From contig CP048485.1 in assembly GCA_025560025.1 (NCBI GenBank), forward strand, positions 1,860,001-1,924,000: 64,000 bases of DNA. The letters are read 5' to 3'. Every line of letters begins with the position of its first letter. The stretch's first letter is position 1. The DNA is from Agrobacterium tumefaciens (lineage in GTDB: Bacteria; Pseudomonadota; Alphaproteobacteria; Rhizobiales; Rhizobiaceae). Below are positions 37,797 through 47,029 of this stretch, piece by piece. The notes under the pieces are model-generated. The model saw only the letters and a list, made by a program, of their open reading frames with translations. It was not told the origin of the DNA and did not search any database. The position numbers were made by a program, and so were the translations under genes.

Positions 37797-37920
37797 TTAT
37801 AGCGCCCGCACCCGTGTAGACACCCTTGGAGGCAACGCGGGCGGGATGGCTTCAAAGCCTCTCCAGTTCAGGCCGCTCTGTTCGGCGTGAACTCTCCATA
37901 TAACCTCGAAAGGAATTGCC
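37797..37920 (+). promoter_or_regulatory. Structured leader of rplY
   Basis: Two stem-loops lie directly before the start codon: cgcccgc/gcgggcg (37803-37809 with 37837-37843) and agttca/tgaact (37865-37870 with 37888-37893, extended into the GC-rich loop). Such a leader could allow autoregulation by the ribosomal protein. The upstream 37621-37796 region is A+T-rich and must contain the promoters of the divergent genes. Confidence 0.45.
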
Positions 37921-38526
37921 ATGAGCAAAGAATCGTATGAGCTCAAGGCCGAGGCGCGCGAACGAGTTGGTAAGGGGTCCTCTCGTGAACTTCGCCGCAA
38001 CGGTTTGATTCCCGCTGTCATCTATGGTGACAAGCAGGCCCCCATTTCCATCGCCCTGTCGACCAATGAAGTCACCAAGCGTATCCACGCTGGCGGTTTC
38101 ATGACGACGGTTGCGATCATCGACGTCGACGGCAAGAAGATCAAGGTTCTCCCGAAGGATTACCAGCTTGATCCGGTCCGCGACTTCACCATGCATGTCG
38201 ACTTCCTGCGCGTTTCGGGCAACACGCTCGTCAACGTTGAAGTTCCGGTTCACTTCGTCAACGAAGAAAAGTCGGACATCAAGATCGGCGGCGTTCTGAA
38301 CATCGTTCGTCACACGGTGGAATTCCACTGCCCGGCCAACGACATTCCGGAATTCATCACGGTTGATCTCTCTGGTCTGAAGATCGGTGACAACGTTCAC
38401 ATTTCGAATGTGAAGCTGCCGAAGAACATCACGCCTGTGATCGCCGACCGTGACTTCACGATCGCAACGATCGTTGCTCCGGCTGGCGGCGTTGCAGAAG
38501 AAACGGCTGAAGAAGCTTCCGAATAA
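37921..38526 (+). CDS. rplY: 50S ribosomal protein L25/Ctc
   Basis: 201 residues, two-domain Ctc form: an L25 N-domain that binds 5S rRNA ([30 protein letters not shown]) and a C-terminal TL5 beta domain ([30 protein letters not shown]) that ends in an acidic tail. A good ribosome-binding site (cgaaagg) precedes ATG 37921. A terminator follows, so it is monocistronic here; in many relatives pth follows within a few hundred bases, but here pth is 3.5 kb away. Confidence 0.95.
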   Translation: MSKESYELKAEARERVGKGSSRELRRNGLIPAVIYGDKQAPISIALSTNEVTKRIHAGGFMTTVAIIDVDGKKIKVLPKDYQLDPVRDFTMHVDFLRVSGNTLVNVEVPVHFVNEEKSDIKIGGVLNIVRHTVEFHCPANDIPEFITVDLSGLKIGDNVHISNVKLPKNITPVIADRDFTIATIVAPAGGVAEETAEEASE

Positions 38527-38565
38527 TAATCGGCGGCCGCAAGGCCGGACAGCTCCAGACATTTA

Positions 38566-38595
38566 AGCCCGTTCCGTTTTCGGAACGGGCTTTTT
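38566..38595 (+). terminator. Intrinsic terminator of rplY
   Basis: Stem agcccgttcc/ggaacgggct with 6-base loop and a T-run. Confidence 0.92.
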
Positions 38596-38767
38596 AGTTT
38601 TTATGAACTTTAAAGACAGAAACCCTTCTGCCCCGTGCATGATGCCGGACCTGTTTCAGCGTCGATTAACAATTCCATGAAACGATACCCTTGCGCTGTC
38701 ATGAAAACACCGGACGGGTGGAAAATGCGGCGCAGCAATTCAGGGGCAAGGGTAACTGCAATAGAAC

Positions 38768-41155
38768 ATGGCTCATTCCGTCGAAAGCCGCTTCATCGCG
38801 ATTGTTTCCGGCGCACTTCTTACAGTGGTCGCTCCGCTATTCACGCTTTTGCTGACGCTCTCCTATCACGAGGCTATTCGCAGCCAGCGCAATCACCTTG
38901 AAATTCTGCTGTCGACAAATGCCCAGGCGCTTGCCCGCCCCCTGTGGGATCTCGACGACGACACGATAAACCAGATTACCGGGACCCTCGTTTCCGACCC
39001 CATGATCAAGATGGTCGAGGTCAAGGACACCTCCGGCCAGCTCGACATCGTTCAGACAGCCGGCAGCGACATCATTCAGGACGCCTCCTCGACGACGCGC
39101 GACGTCGCCTACAAAACCACCAAGGGCTCCGTCAAGGTCGGGCAGCTGACGATCTATTATGACGATGTCAGCCTTCTGACCTCTCTCAGTCGCACCGAAT
39201 TGTCGTTCATCACGATTTTCATCCTTGCCATTCTCACCATTGTGCTGGCGGCCATTGCCGGTAACCGCTTCATGGTCATCCGCCCGCTGATGCGGCTCGC
39301 AGCCGCCATTGAGGCGACCCGGCGCCTCGGCTCGCGTCACCACGTCGACTGGCGGTCGAAGGACGAGATCGGCAGGCTGGCGAAGAGCTTCAACGAGATG
39401 CAGACCCAGCTCGAAAAGGAAGAGCTGGAGATCAAGAACGCCCATGAGCGGAAGACGGAAATCTACAACCGGACGCCCGCCATGCTGTTCTCGCTCGACA
39501 GACACGACCGCATCGCCGCCGTCAGCGACTATTGGGTGCAGGCGACCGGTTACGACCGCGCGAAGATACTTGGCCTGAATTTCGCCGATCTCATCCACCC
39601 GGATGATCGCTTCCTGTTCCAGAAACGCAAGGCTGCCCAGCAGTTGCCGGACGCCGCGCATACCGGCATCACCGTCCGCTTCCATTGCATGGATGGCGAC
39701 GTCATGGACGCGCTCATCCTCGAAAAAGCCCTAGATTCCGGCGATGCCACACAGCAGAGCACATGTCTCTGCGTCATGACTGATGTGACCGAGTTGCGCC
39801 AGTCGGAAAAGCGCAACCGCCAGCAGGCCATTTCCGACCATCTGACCGGCCTTTTCAATCGCCAGGGTTTTGAGGCGATCCTCGACCTGCAGATTCGCGA
39901 TGCGGACCGGAACGGCAGCGAACTGGCTTGCCTGTTCATCGACCTCGATCGGTTCAAGGCCATCAACGACAATCTCGGCCATGCGGCGGGCGACGCGGTT
40001 CTGCGGGAATTCACAATGAAGCTCGAGCCGCTGCTGACGCCGCTCGACAGCGCCTCGCGCCTGGGCGGCGACGAATTTGCCATTCTGCTCGCCGGCGACA
40101 AGGTGGAAGAGCGCGCCCTGCAGTTCTGCGAACGCGTCTGCACCATGCTGGACACGCCCTTCGAGATCGAGAACAACAGCATCCGTCTCAGCGCCAGTAT
40201 CGGCATGGCCGTCTATCCTCTGCATGCTTCCAGCGCCTCGGAGCTTTTGCAGAATGCCGACATGGCCATGTATACCCGCAAAAGAACCGGCAAGAACGGT
40301 TCGCAGGTCTTTGACAGCTCGATCATGGACCGGGCGCGCGAGCATGCGGAACTGGAACGGGATATAGCGCAGGCGCTCTCCGACGACTGGTTCGAGGCTT
40401 ATTTCCAGCCGATTCAGGACCTTGCAAGCGGCCGGACGGCGGGTTTCGAGGCGCTGTTGCGTCTTAACCACCCGGAAAAGGGTCTGCTCTCCCCCGCCGC
40501 CATCATCAGCCTTGCGGAGGAAAACGGCACGATCCACCGCATCGGCAACGTCATCCTCGATCAGTCGATCGCCAATCTCGCACGGCTGTCGCGCCTGCCG
40601 GGTATGGAGCAGACATATGTGGCGGTGAATTTTTCGCCGTTGCAGTTCGAGCCGGGATTGCCGACGCGTATTGCCGGCGTGCTGCATCGGCACGGTATTC
40701 TCCCCAAACGGCTGGTCATCGAGATCACCGAAGCTGTGATCATGAAGGACGACCCGCAAATCCGGGCGATCCTCAACGCCATTCATCAGCTGGGCTGCCG
40801 CATCGCACTGGACGATTTCGGAACAGGTTACTCGTCGCTCAGCTATCTCAGCCGTTTTCCAGTCGATATCGTCAAGATTGACCAGTCTTTCACCCGCTCG
40901 ATCTGCGACGACACAATGGAGATAAGACAGCGCAACCGCATGCTGGTGGAGGGCATCGCCGCCATCTCCCACAAGATGAACTGCGCCGTCATCGCCGAAG
41001 GCGTTGAGACGGAAGAGCAGAAGGAGCTTCTGACGGCGATAGGCGCGGATTACGGACAGGGCTACCTGTTTGCACGTCCGCAACCCATCGGAAAACTGAT
41101 CGACGCATTGGACGCGGCTTCCGGCGCAAGCCACCCCGCGGCGCGACAAGCCTGA
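38768..41155 (+). CDS. HAMP-PAS-GGDEF-EAL membrane c-di-GMP enzyme
   Basis: 795 residues. The first membrane segment (about residues 12-32) and the second (about 145-168) enclose a periplasmic domain of about 110 residues (STNAQALARPLWDLDDDTINQ is typical of such sensors). HAMP (about 170-220), PAS (about 230-340), GGDEF (RLGGDEFAILLAG) and EAL (GFEALLRLNHPEKG, DDFGTGYSSL) follow in order. Both active sites look intact. A solute-binding protein gene follows 16 bases downstream; it may feed a signal to the periplasmic domain. Confidence 0.93.
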   Translation: MAHSVESRFIAIVSGALLTVVAPLFTLLLTLSYHEAIRSQRNHLEILLSTNAQALARPLWDLDDDTINQITGTLVSDPMIKMVEVKDTSGQLDIVQTAGSDIIQDASSTTRDVAYKTTKGSVKVGQLTIYYDDVSLLTSLSRTELSFITIFILAILTIVLAAIAGNRFMVIRPLMRLAAAIEATRRLGSRHHVDWRSKDEIGRLAKSFNEMQTQLEKEELEIKNAHERKTEIYNRTPAMLFSLDRHDRIAAVSDYWVQATGYDRAKILGLNFADLIHPDDRFLFQKRKAAQQLPDAAHTGITVRFHCMDGDVMDALILEKALDSGDATQQSTCLCVMTDVTELRQSEKRNRQQAISDHLTGLFNRQGFEAILDLQIRDADRNGSELACLFIDLDRFKAINDNLGHAAGDAVLREFTMKLEPLLTPLDSASRLGGDEFAILLAGDKVEERALQFCERVCTMLDTPFEIENNSIRLSASIGMAVYPLHASSASELLQNADMAMYTRKRTGKNGSQVFDSSIMDRAREHAELERDIAQALSDDWFEAYFQPIQDLASGRTAGFEALLRLNHPEKGLLSPAAIISLAEENGTIHRIGNVILDQSIANLARLSRLPGMEQTYVAVNFSPLQFEPGLPTRIAGVLHRHGILPKRLVIEITEAVIMKDDPQIRAILNAIHQLGCRIALDDFGTGYSSLSYLSRFPVDIVKIDQSFTRSICDDTMEIRQRNRMLVEGIAAISHKMNCAVIAEGVETEEQKELLTAIGADYGQGYLFARPQPIGKLIDALDAASGASHPAARQA

Positions 41156-41171
41156 GCCGGTGGGAGCAACG

Positions 41172-41885
41172 ATGAGATTGATCCGCTTTTGTCTGATCTT
41201 TCTTGCTCTCGCCAATCCGGCCTGTGCGGCCAAGCTTTTCCTGACGACCGAGGTCTATCCGCCGTACAATATGCAGGCCGGCGACGGCAGCGTGCGGGGG
41301 GTTTATATCGACCAGCTCAAGATCGTGCTTGAGGAAACCGGCACGGATTACGAAGTCGCCGTCATGCCCTGGGCACGCGCAATCGCCATGGCAACGACGC
41401 AGCCCATGCATTGTGTCTTCGCGGCGGCAAGAACCGCCGAACGTGAAAAGCTCTTCAAATGGGTCTCGCCGATCCACAGCGACCGCAATATTCTTGTGGC
41501 GCGTCGCGAGGCGGATATCGATGTTTCAAGCCTTGAGGACGCCAAGAAATACCGGGTCGGCACCCAGCGCGGCGACTATACCGAAAGCCTTCTGGAAAGG
41601 CTCGGTTTCCCGCAGGTCGACGTCGGCGCGGACTTCCAGATCACGCTTCATAAGTTGAGAGTTGGAAGAATCGACCTGATGCCCATGTCGGAAAGCACCT
41701 TCAAAAGCCTGCCGGCAGATACATTCAAGGAAGTGATAACCTTCACGCGGCAACAGCTGGGTCTTGCATGCAATAAAAGCGTTCCCGACGCAGTGATCGC
41801 GAAATTGCAGGCCCGGCTGGACAGGCTGATCGCCGATGGAACACAGCAGCGCATATTCGACCGCTACAATCTCGTCAGCCCCTGA
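41172..41885 (+). CDS. Periplasmic solute-binding protein (SBP family 3), orphan
   Basis: 237 residues with signal peptide (MRLIRFCLIFLALANPACA). The mature protein is a small family-3-type binding protein: LTTEVYPPYNMQAGDGSVRGVYIDQLKIVLE, MPWARAIAMATT, the hinge AAARTAEREKLFKWVSPI and GTQRGDYTESLLERLGFP. It has no permease or ATPase gene beside it; the upstream neighbour is a transmembrane GGDEF-EAL protein, 16 bases away on the same strand. The pair recalls the NspS-MbaA sensor of Vibrio cholerae, where a binding protein tunes a c-di-GMP enzyme. Ligand unknown. Confidence 0.87.
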   Translation: MRLIRFCLIFLALANPACAAKLFLTTEVYPPYNMQAGDGSVRGVYIDQLKIVLEETGTDYEVAVMPWARAIAMATTQPMHCVFAAARTAEREKLFKWVSPIHSDRNILVARREADIDVSSLEDAKKYRVGTQRGDYTESLLERLGFPQVDVGADFQITLHKLRVGRIDLMPMSESTFKSLPADTFKEVITFTRQQLGLACNKSVPDAVIAKLQARLDRLIADGTQQRIFDRYNLVSP

Positions 41886-41983
41886 GCATCGCGCAACAAC
41901 GCGAAAATCCATAAAAAGATTGACAGGCAGCGGATTTCGGGGTGGTGACAACAGCATCGTCAGGCAAAACGCGGACATGCCCC

Positions 41984-42700
41984 ATGAAGATCATCGCAGG
42001 ACTCGGTAATCCCGGCTCGCAATATGCGGGAAACCGCCACAATATCGGTTTCATGGCCGTCGATGCGCTACAGCGCCTGCCCTCCTTCTCGCCCTGGGCG
42101 AGAAAGTTCAAGGCGGAGATTTCCGAAGGCGAGATCGGCGGCGAGAAAGTTCTGCTGATGAAGCCGCTCACCTATATGAACCTTTCCGGCGAATCCGTCG
42201 GGGAGGCCATGCGCTTCTTCAAGCTCACGCCGGCGGACATCATCGCCATCCATGACGAACTCGATCTCCCCGCCGGCCGCGCACGCATCAAGACCGGCGG
42301 TGGCCATGGCGGCCATAATGGCCTGAAATCGCTCGATGCCCATTGTGGCAAGGAATATCGCCGCCTGCGTCTCGGCATCGGCCATCCCGGCGACAAGGAG
42401 CGCGTGCATGGACATGTACTCGGCGATTTCGCCAAGGCCGACCGTGTCTGGCTGGAGCCGCTGCTGGACGCCATTGCCGACAATGCCGCCATGCTGGTGA
42501 AGGCGGAGGATTCGCAGCTGATGAACAAGCTGGCGCTGGCCACCGGCAGCAAGCCGGAAACGGAAAAACCTGCTAAGGCGGCCAAACCCGCGGCACAGTC
42601 CCACATCCATCAGGCGCGCAACAACGCCCAGCCGAAGAAGCTGCCTGAAACCGGACCCATGGCCGAAATGCTGAAGCGGATGTTCGGCAAGAAGGACTAG
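41984..42700 (+). CDS. pth: Peptidyl-tRNA hydrolase
   Basis: 238 residues from the ATG of [13 protein letters not shown]. It frees tRNA from peptidyl-tRNA released by stalled ribosomes. Motifs: GLGNPG (substrate loop), [11 protein letters not shown] with catalytic His, [14 protein letters not shown] and DDELDLP. The catalytic domain ends near residue 190; a lysine-alanine-proline-rich tail of about 45 residues follows ([12 protein letters not shown] ... KRMFGKKD), making it longer than E. coli Pth (194 residues). The tail is basic and may bind RNA. Confidence 0.95.
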   Translation: MKIIAGLGNPGSQYAGNRHNIGFMAVDALQRLPSFSPWARKFKAEISEGEIGGEKVLLMKPLTYMNLSGESVGEAMRFFKLTPADIIAIHDELDLPAGRARIKTGGGHGGHNGLKSLDAHCGKEYRRLRLGIGHPGDKERVHGHVLGDFAKADRVWLEPLLDAIADNAAMLVKAEDSQLMNKLALATGSKPETEKPAKAAKPAAQSHIHQARNNAQPKKLPETGPMAEMLKRMFGKKD

Positions 42701-42707
42701 GTTTCGC

Positions 42708-43181
42708 ATGTCTTCAGCAACCCTCGTCCTGCGCGAAGCCGGCTCCGCCGATCTGCCCGGCCTGCTTGAACTTTATCGGGCACTCAATCCGTCCGACCCG
42801 CAATTGACGGCACAAGAGGCAAGAGCCGCTTTCACCGCAATGCTCGGCCAACCCGGCCTTACCGTGTTTCTGGCAACGGAGGCCGGAGAACCGGTCGCGA
42901 CTTCCACGCTTCTGGTCGTTCCGAACCTGACACGCGCCGCCCGCCCCTATGCCCTCATCGAAAACGTGGTGACGCTGGAAAGCCATCGCGGCCGCGGCTA
43001 TGGCCGCGCGGTGGTGCACCATGCCATCGAGGCCGCCTTTGCCGCAAATTGCTACAAGGTGATGCTGCTGACCGGCCGCCAGCGTCCCGAGGTTCACGCC
43101 TTTTACGAAAGCTGCGGCTTTGTCCAGAACAAGACCGGTTTCCAGATCCGGCAGGACTCAGTCGGAAGCAAAGGGCGGTAA
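42708..43181 (+). CDS. GNAT-family N-acetyltransferase
   Basis: 157 residues. The acetyl-CoA loop is the Q/RxxGxG/A block HRGRGYGRAVVHHAIEAA (about residues 93-110), preceded by the strand ALIENVVTLES. It follows pth after 7 bases and is probably cotranscribed. The substrate cannot be inferred; this position beside pth and ychF is common in rhizobia. Confidence 0.85.
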   Translation: MSSATLVLREAGSADLPGLLELYRALNPSDPQLTAQEARAAFTAMLGQPGLTVFLATEAGEPVATSTLLVVPNLTRAARPYALIENVVTLESHRGRGYGRAVVHHAIEAAFAANCYKVMLLTGRQRPEVHAFYESCGFVQNKTGFQIRQDSVGSKGR

Positions 43182-43203
43182 TTTCACGCTCCATTGGTCC
43201 CTC

Positions 43204-43324
43204 ACCCTCATTCCTGTGCTTGTCACAGGAATCTAGCCAGCCCAAGTCCTTGGGCTGAAAGCAGTCCCTTCGCCGCGCAGACGCGCGTCGGCTGGATTCC
43301 TGTGACAAGCACAGGAATGAGGGT
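43204..43324. repeat. Palindromic intergenic element (RIME-like)
   Basis: Terminal inverted repeats of 35 bp (43204-43238 and 43290-43324) match at all but one position, which would still form a G-U pair in RNA. The core is attcctgtgcttgtcacaggaat, itself palindromic. Two smaller hairpins lie in the 51-base centre (agcccaa/ttgggct, and gccg...cggc). The design is that of rhizobial intergenic mosaic elements. It sits between the convergent GNAT and clpS genes. Confidence 0.8.
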
Positions 43325-43384
43325 GGGTAAGAACAGAGTGCAACCAAAGCATCCAGTTTGCCACGCCCGACATCCAGCAAAGGT

Positions 43385-43699
43385 TCACTCCTCCGGTTCG
43401 GTGGTGAACATCAGCGGAAAACCCGCCTCCTTGCCAAGATCGGTCGCCTCCTTGGCCTTTGTCTCGGCAATATCGCGCTCGCAGACGACGACGACCGCGC
43501 TGCCGAAGCGATGCGCCGTCATCATGACGCGGTGGCCGGTGTCCTCGCTCATGCGGAACACGGCTTTCAGCACCACGGTTACGAATTCGCGCGGCGTATA
43601 ATCGTCATTCAGCAGGATGACCTTGTAAAGTTTCGGCCGTTCCAGCTTCGGTTTGACTTTCGGTTTCGGTTTGAGATCGACAGGACTGTCACTCATCAT
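43385..43699 (-). CDS. clpS: ATP-dependent Clp protease adaptor ClpS
   Basis: 104 residues. ClpS delivers N-end-rule substrates to ClpAP. The signature is intact (LLNDDYTPREFVTVVL, about residues 29-44), as is MMTAHRFGSAVVVV. The N-terminal extension is a Lys-Pro run (KPKPKVKPKLERPK). Arginine replaces the methionine of the canonical YTPMEFV, the gatekeeper region for N-terminal residues. No clpA follows. A. tumefaciens has two ClpS proteins and the orphan one, ClpS2, would fit this location; the number is inferred. Confidence 0.92.
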   Translation of the reverse strand: MMSDSPVDLKPKPKVKPKLERPKLYKVILLNDDYTPREFVTVVLKAVFRMSEDTGHRVMMTAHRFGSAVVVVCERDIAETKAKEATDLGKEAGFPLMFTTEPEE

Positions 43700-43948
43700 T
43701 GTCGCCCGTGATTGTCACTCAGATATTGCGCATGGGGAAATCCCCATTGATGACGAAAGATCGGTCGCTCGACCGGCGCATATTGCGCCGCAACCGCAGC
43801 ATCGACAAGCCCGGCATGTCGCCCGCGCGAAATTCCGCACCATTCGCAGGGCTTTGCCCGCCCAAATCGGCCCACGGGCTTGACCTTGCCCTGCCCTTTC
43901 CTCAAAAGGCTCCTCAACGAATTCTTTCAAACGGACAGGTTTCAAGCC

Positions 43949-45052
43949 ATGGGCTTCAAATGCGGTATCGTTGGATTGCCAAATGTCGGCAAGTCCACCC
44001 TCTTCAACGCGCTGACGAAAACGGCCGCCGCGCAGGCCGCCAACTATCCCTTCTGCACCATCGAGCCCAACACCGGCGAAGTGGCCGTGCCGGACCCGCG
44101 CATGCAGCAGCTTGCAGCCATCGCCGGATCCAAGGAAATCATTCCGACCCGCATTTCCTTCGTGGACATTGCCGGACTGGTGCGCGGCGCGTCGAAGGGT
44201 GAAGGTCTGGGCAACAAGTTCCTGGCCAATATCCGCGAAGTCGATGCCGTCGTGCACGTTCTGCGCTGCTTCGAGGACGACGATATCACCCATGTGGAAG
44301 GCCGCATCAATCCGGTCGGCGATGCCGACACGATCGAGACGGAGCTGATGCTCGCCGACCTCGAAAGCCTGGAACGCCGCGTCGAGCAGACCCGCAAGCG
44401 CGCCAGCAGCAAGGACAAGGAATCCCTCGCCCAGCTGCCTGTCATGGAAGCCGTCATCGCGCTGCTCAACGACGGAAAGCCGGCACGCCTGCTTTTGAAG
44501 ACGCTGGCGGCCGAGGAGATCGAAATCCTCAAGGGCCTCAACCTTCTGACGTCGCACCCGGTGCTTTATGTCTGCAACGTCTCGGAAGCCGATGCATCCT
44601 CCGGCAACGAGCACACTGAGGCCGTCGCAGTGATGGCAAAGCAACAGGGCGCCGAATGCGTGATCATCTCGGCGGCGATCGAGGCCGAAGTCGCGCAGCT
44701 TCCCGCCGATGAAGCTGAGGAATTCCTCTCGGCGCTGGGGCTTACCGAAGCGGGTCTCGACCGGCTGATCCGCGCCGGCTATCACCTGCTCGACCTCATC
44801 ACCTATTTCACCGTCGGCCCGAAGGAAACCCGCGCCTGGACGATCGTGCGCGGCACCAAGGCCCCCGCCGCCGCCGGCGTCATCCATACCGATTTCGAAC
44901 GCGGCTTCATTCGCGCCTTCACCATCAGCTTTGACGACTACATCGCCTACAAGGGCGAAGTCGGCGCCAAGGAAGCCGGCAAGGGGCGCGACGAAGGCAA
45001 GGAATATGTCGTTCAGGACGGCGACGTCATCCATTTCCGCTTCAATACCTGA
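43949..45052 (+). CDS. ychF: Redox-regulated ATPase YchF
   Basis: 367 residues of the Obg-like YchF family, which binds ATP rather than GTP and associates with ribosomes. G1 is [14 protein letters not shown] at the N-terminus, G3 is [17 protein letters not shown] and the altered G4 NVSE in [10 protein letters not shown]. The C-terminal TGS domain is present ([39 protein letters not shown]). The start at 43949 is chosen because the earlier 23 codons are unlike the family. Neighbours pth and rplY are the common partners. Confidence 0.95.
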   Translation: MGFKCGIVGLPNVGKSTLFNALTKTAAAQAANYPFCTIEPNTGEVAVPDPRMQQLAAIAGSKEIIPTRISFVDIAGLVRGASKGEGLGNKFLANIREVDAVVHVLRCFEDDDITHVEGRINPVGDADTIETELMLADLESLERRVEQTRKRASSKDKESLAQLPVMEAVIALLNDGKPARLLLKTLAAEEIEILKGLNLLTSHPVLYVCNVSEADASSGNEHTEAVAVMAKQQGAECVIISAAIEAEVAQLPADEAEEFLSALGLTEAGLDRLIRAGYHLLDLITYFTVGPKETRAWTIVRGTKAPAAAGVIHTDFERGFIRAFTISFDDYIAYKGEVGAKEAGKGRDEGKEYVVQDGDVIHFRFNT

Positions 45053-45128
45053 TCTGGAGCGGAGCCTGCTTGCGGTCAGGTCACTTCCTTTGAAGGCGAT
45101 AAGTGGGCGCAGATCTGGCCGCTTGTTT

Positions 45129-45247
45129 CTTCTCCCCGCCGGGGAGAAGGTGGCCCGAAGGGTCGGATGAGGGGGCACCCTCCCCCGAATATCTCGACGC
45201 TCGCCCCCTCATCCCGCTGCCGCGACCTTCTCCCCGGCGGGGAGAAG
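45129..45247. repeat. Palindromic intergenic element
   Basis: Inverted repeats bound it: cttctccccgccggggagaa at 45129 onward and its mirror ending at 45247, plus an inner pair ggatgaggggg/ccccctcatcc (45165-45175 with 45204-45214). The outer arms are themselves palindromes. It fills most of the 322-base gap between ychF and the MaoC genes. This type of repeat is common in Agrobacterium intergenic DNA. Confidence 0.8.
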
Positions 45248-45374
45248 GCGAAGGACGCGCCCACTCGCGCCACAACATTTCCCTGCTCCACATCGCGCCC
45301 CAGATTTGACCTTTACGTAAAGGGAAAAATCATTTTAGATGCCGGCGATATTGACTGTGCGAAGGGAGGAAACC

Positions 45375-45851
45375 ATGGCGCCGGTCGCGACATATGCCTA
45401 CGAAGATTTTTCCGCCGGGCGGGAATTTCCGCTTGGACCGCAATCGATTTCCGCGGAACAAATCATCGCTTTTGCCAGTGAGTTTGACCCCCAGCCCATG
45501 CATCTTTCGGAAGAGGCGGGCCGGCAGAGCATTCTCGGCGGACTGGCAGCTTCCGGCTGGCACACCTGCAGCCTGCTGATGCGGATGATGGCGGATAGCT
45601 ACATCTCCGATTCCACCTCGCAGGGCAGCCCCGGCATTGATTATGTCGACTGGAAGAAACCGGTTCTGGCGGGAGATACGCTCTCTGGAAAGTCCATCGT
45701 GCTGGAACAGCGCACCTCTGGCTCCCGCCCCGGTATCGGCCTCGTGAGATTCCGTCACGAACTCTATAATCAACGCGGCATTCTGGTATCGCACGGAGAA
45801 AACACCGTGATGTTCCGCATGCGTGCCGCGGATGGAGGCGTTGCAGCATGA
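45375..45851 (+). CDS. MaoC-fold dehydratase-like protein 1
   Basis: 158 residues, hot-dog fold. The (R)-enoyl-CoA hydratase signature is visible: ISAEQIIAFASEFDPQPMHLSEEAG (catalytic Asp and His) and GGLAASGWHT. A good ribosome-binding site (gggaggaaacc) precedes ATG 45375. The next gene, a paralogue, overlaps the stop by 4 bases, so the two are probably subunits of one heteromeric enzyme. Acyl-CoA hydration is the likely reaction; the substrate is open. Confidence 0.87.
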   Translation: MAPVATYAYEDFSAGREFPLGPQSISAEQIIAFASEFDPQPMHLSEEAGRQSILGGLAASGWHTCSLLMRMMADSYISDSTSQGSPGIDYVDWKKPVLAGDTLSGKSIVLEQRTSGSRPGIGLVRFRHELYNQRGILVSHGENTVMFRMRAADGGVAA

Positions 45852-46315
45852 GACTGGCAGAACTCTCTCCCATCGGCGAACGCGTCACCCTCGATACGCT
45901 GCATTTTTCCGCTGAAGACATCGTCCGTTTCGCCCGCGATTTCGATCCGCAGCCCTTTCATCTCGATGCCGAAGCAGCAAAGGAAAGCGTTTTCGGCGCG
46001 CTGTGCGCCTCCGGCTGGCACACCGGCGCGGGCTGGATGAAATGTTTTCTTTCCCATTGGGCGAAAGAGGTCAAAAGACTGAAGCAACAGGGTCTTGAAC
46101 CGCCGAAACTTGGCCCCTCCCCCGGCTTTCGTGAACTGAAATGGAAGAAACCGGTATTTGCCGGCGACGATGTAACCTATTTCGTCACCCTGCTTGAAAC
46201 CCGCCCACTGGAAACCCGCGCCGGCATCTGGCTCAACACCACTTTCAATGAGGGTGTGAACCAGTCGGGAGAGACCGTGCTGACCTTCCGCAGCGGGGTT
46301 CTGGAATTCGAATAG
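45848..46315 (+). CDS. MaoC-fold dehydratase-like protein 2
   Basis: 155 residues, paralogue of the preceding gene and translationally coupled to it. The signature reads FSAEDIVRFARDFDPQPFHLDAEAA and GALCASGWHTGAGWMKCF. Alignment by eye shows both copies keep Asp and His, so both may be active. Gene pairs of this type occur across Rhizobiaceae near ychF. Confidence 0.87.
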   Translation: MRLAELSPIGERVTLDTLHFSAEDIVRFARDFDPQPFHLDAEAAKESVFGALCASGWHTGAGWMKCFLSHWAKEVKRLKQQGLEPPKLGPSPGFRELKWKKPVFAGDDVTYFVTLLETRPLETRAGIWLNTTFNEGVNQSGETVLTFRSGVLEFE

Positions 46316-46378
46316 GTGCTGGCCGACATCACTCCGCCGCGATACCTTTGAAACAGGAATCGCGGCGGGCAGGTCAAT

Positions 46379-46987
46379 ATGGATGATATTCTCGAAGGGT
46401 ATGCTGCGGCAGCGACACCGGAGCTGATTTCCAGATTCGACAATCTGGACTGCGAGGAGATTTACGCACCCGTCATCGATCTCCTGCCAGCGACACCGTG
46501 CCGGATCGCGGATATCGGCAGCGGCACCGGGCGCGACGCCGCCTGGTTTGCCGCGCAGGGCCATGATGTTCTGGCCGTGGAGCCGGTTGAAGAGCTTCGT
46601 GAACCCGGCATTCGATTACATCCATCGGACAGAATAACGTGGCTGGATGACGCTTTGCCCGAATTGGCGAAGGCTCGCCGCTACGGCGTCTTCGATCTGG
46701 TTGCCCTGTGCGGCGTCTGGCACCACATCGATTACGGGGCGAGGCAGACGGCAATGCAAAGCCTCTCGGAAATGACGGCGATGGGCGGATTGCTGATCAT
46801 GTCGCTGCGTCACGGCCCCGCACCCGCAGGCCGCCGCGCCTTCACCATTTCACCGGCCGAAACCATAGACCACGCCACCCGCCTCGGCTTCACCCTGATC
46901 CGACAGGTGGATGTTGGCTCTATTCAGGCGGGAAACCGCGCTCTGGGTGTTCGCTGGACATGGATCGCTCTGCAAAAGACCAGTTAA
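46379..46987 (+). CDS. Class I SAM-dependent methyltransferase
   Basis: 202 residues. The SAM-binding loop is IADIGSGTGRDAAWFAAQG (about residues 43-61), followed by VLAVEPV and DLVALCGVWHHI. The N-terminus (YAAAATPELISRFDNLDCEEIY) is a short cap. The target is not predictable. It lies in the same direction as the MaoC pair but 63 bases downstream. Confidence 0.85.
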   Translation: MDDILEGYAAAATPELISRFDNLDCEEIYAPVIDLLPATPCRIADIGSGTGRDAAWFAAQGHDVLAVEPVEELREPGIRLHPSDRITWLDDALPELAKARRYGVFDLVALCGVWHHIDYGARQTAMQSLSEMTAMGGLLIMSLRHGPAPAGRRAFTISPAETIDHATRLGFTLIRQVDVGSIQAGNRALGVRWTWIALQKTS

Positions 46988-47029
46988 AAGAGCGGGCTGC
47001 CGCAGCAGCCCTGCCCCGTTCTTTCGGCC

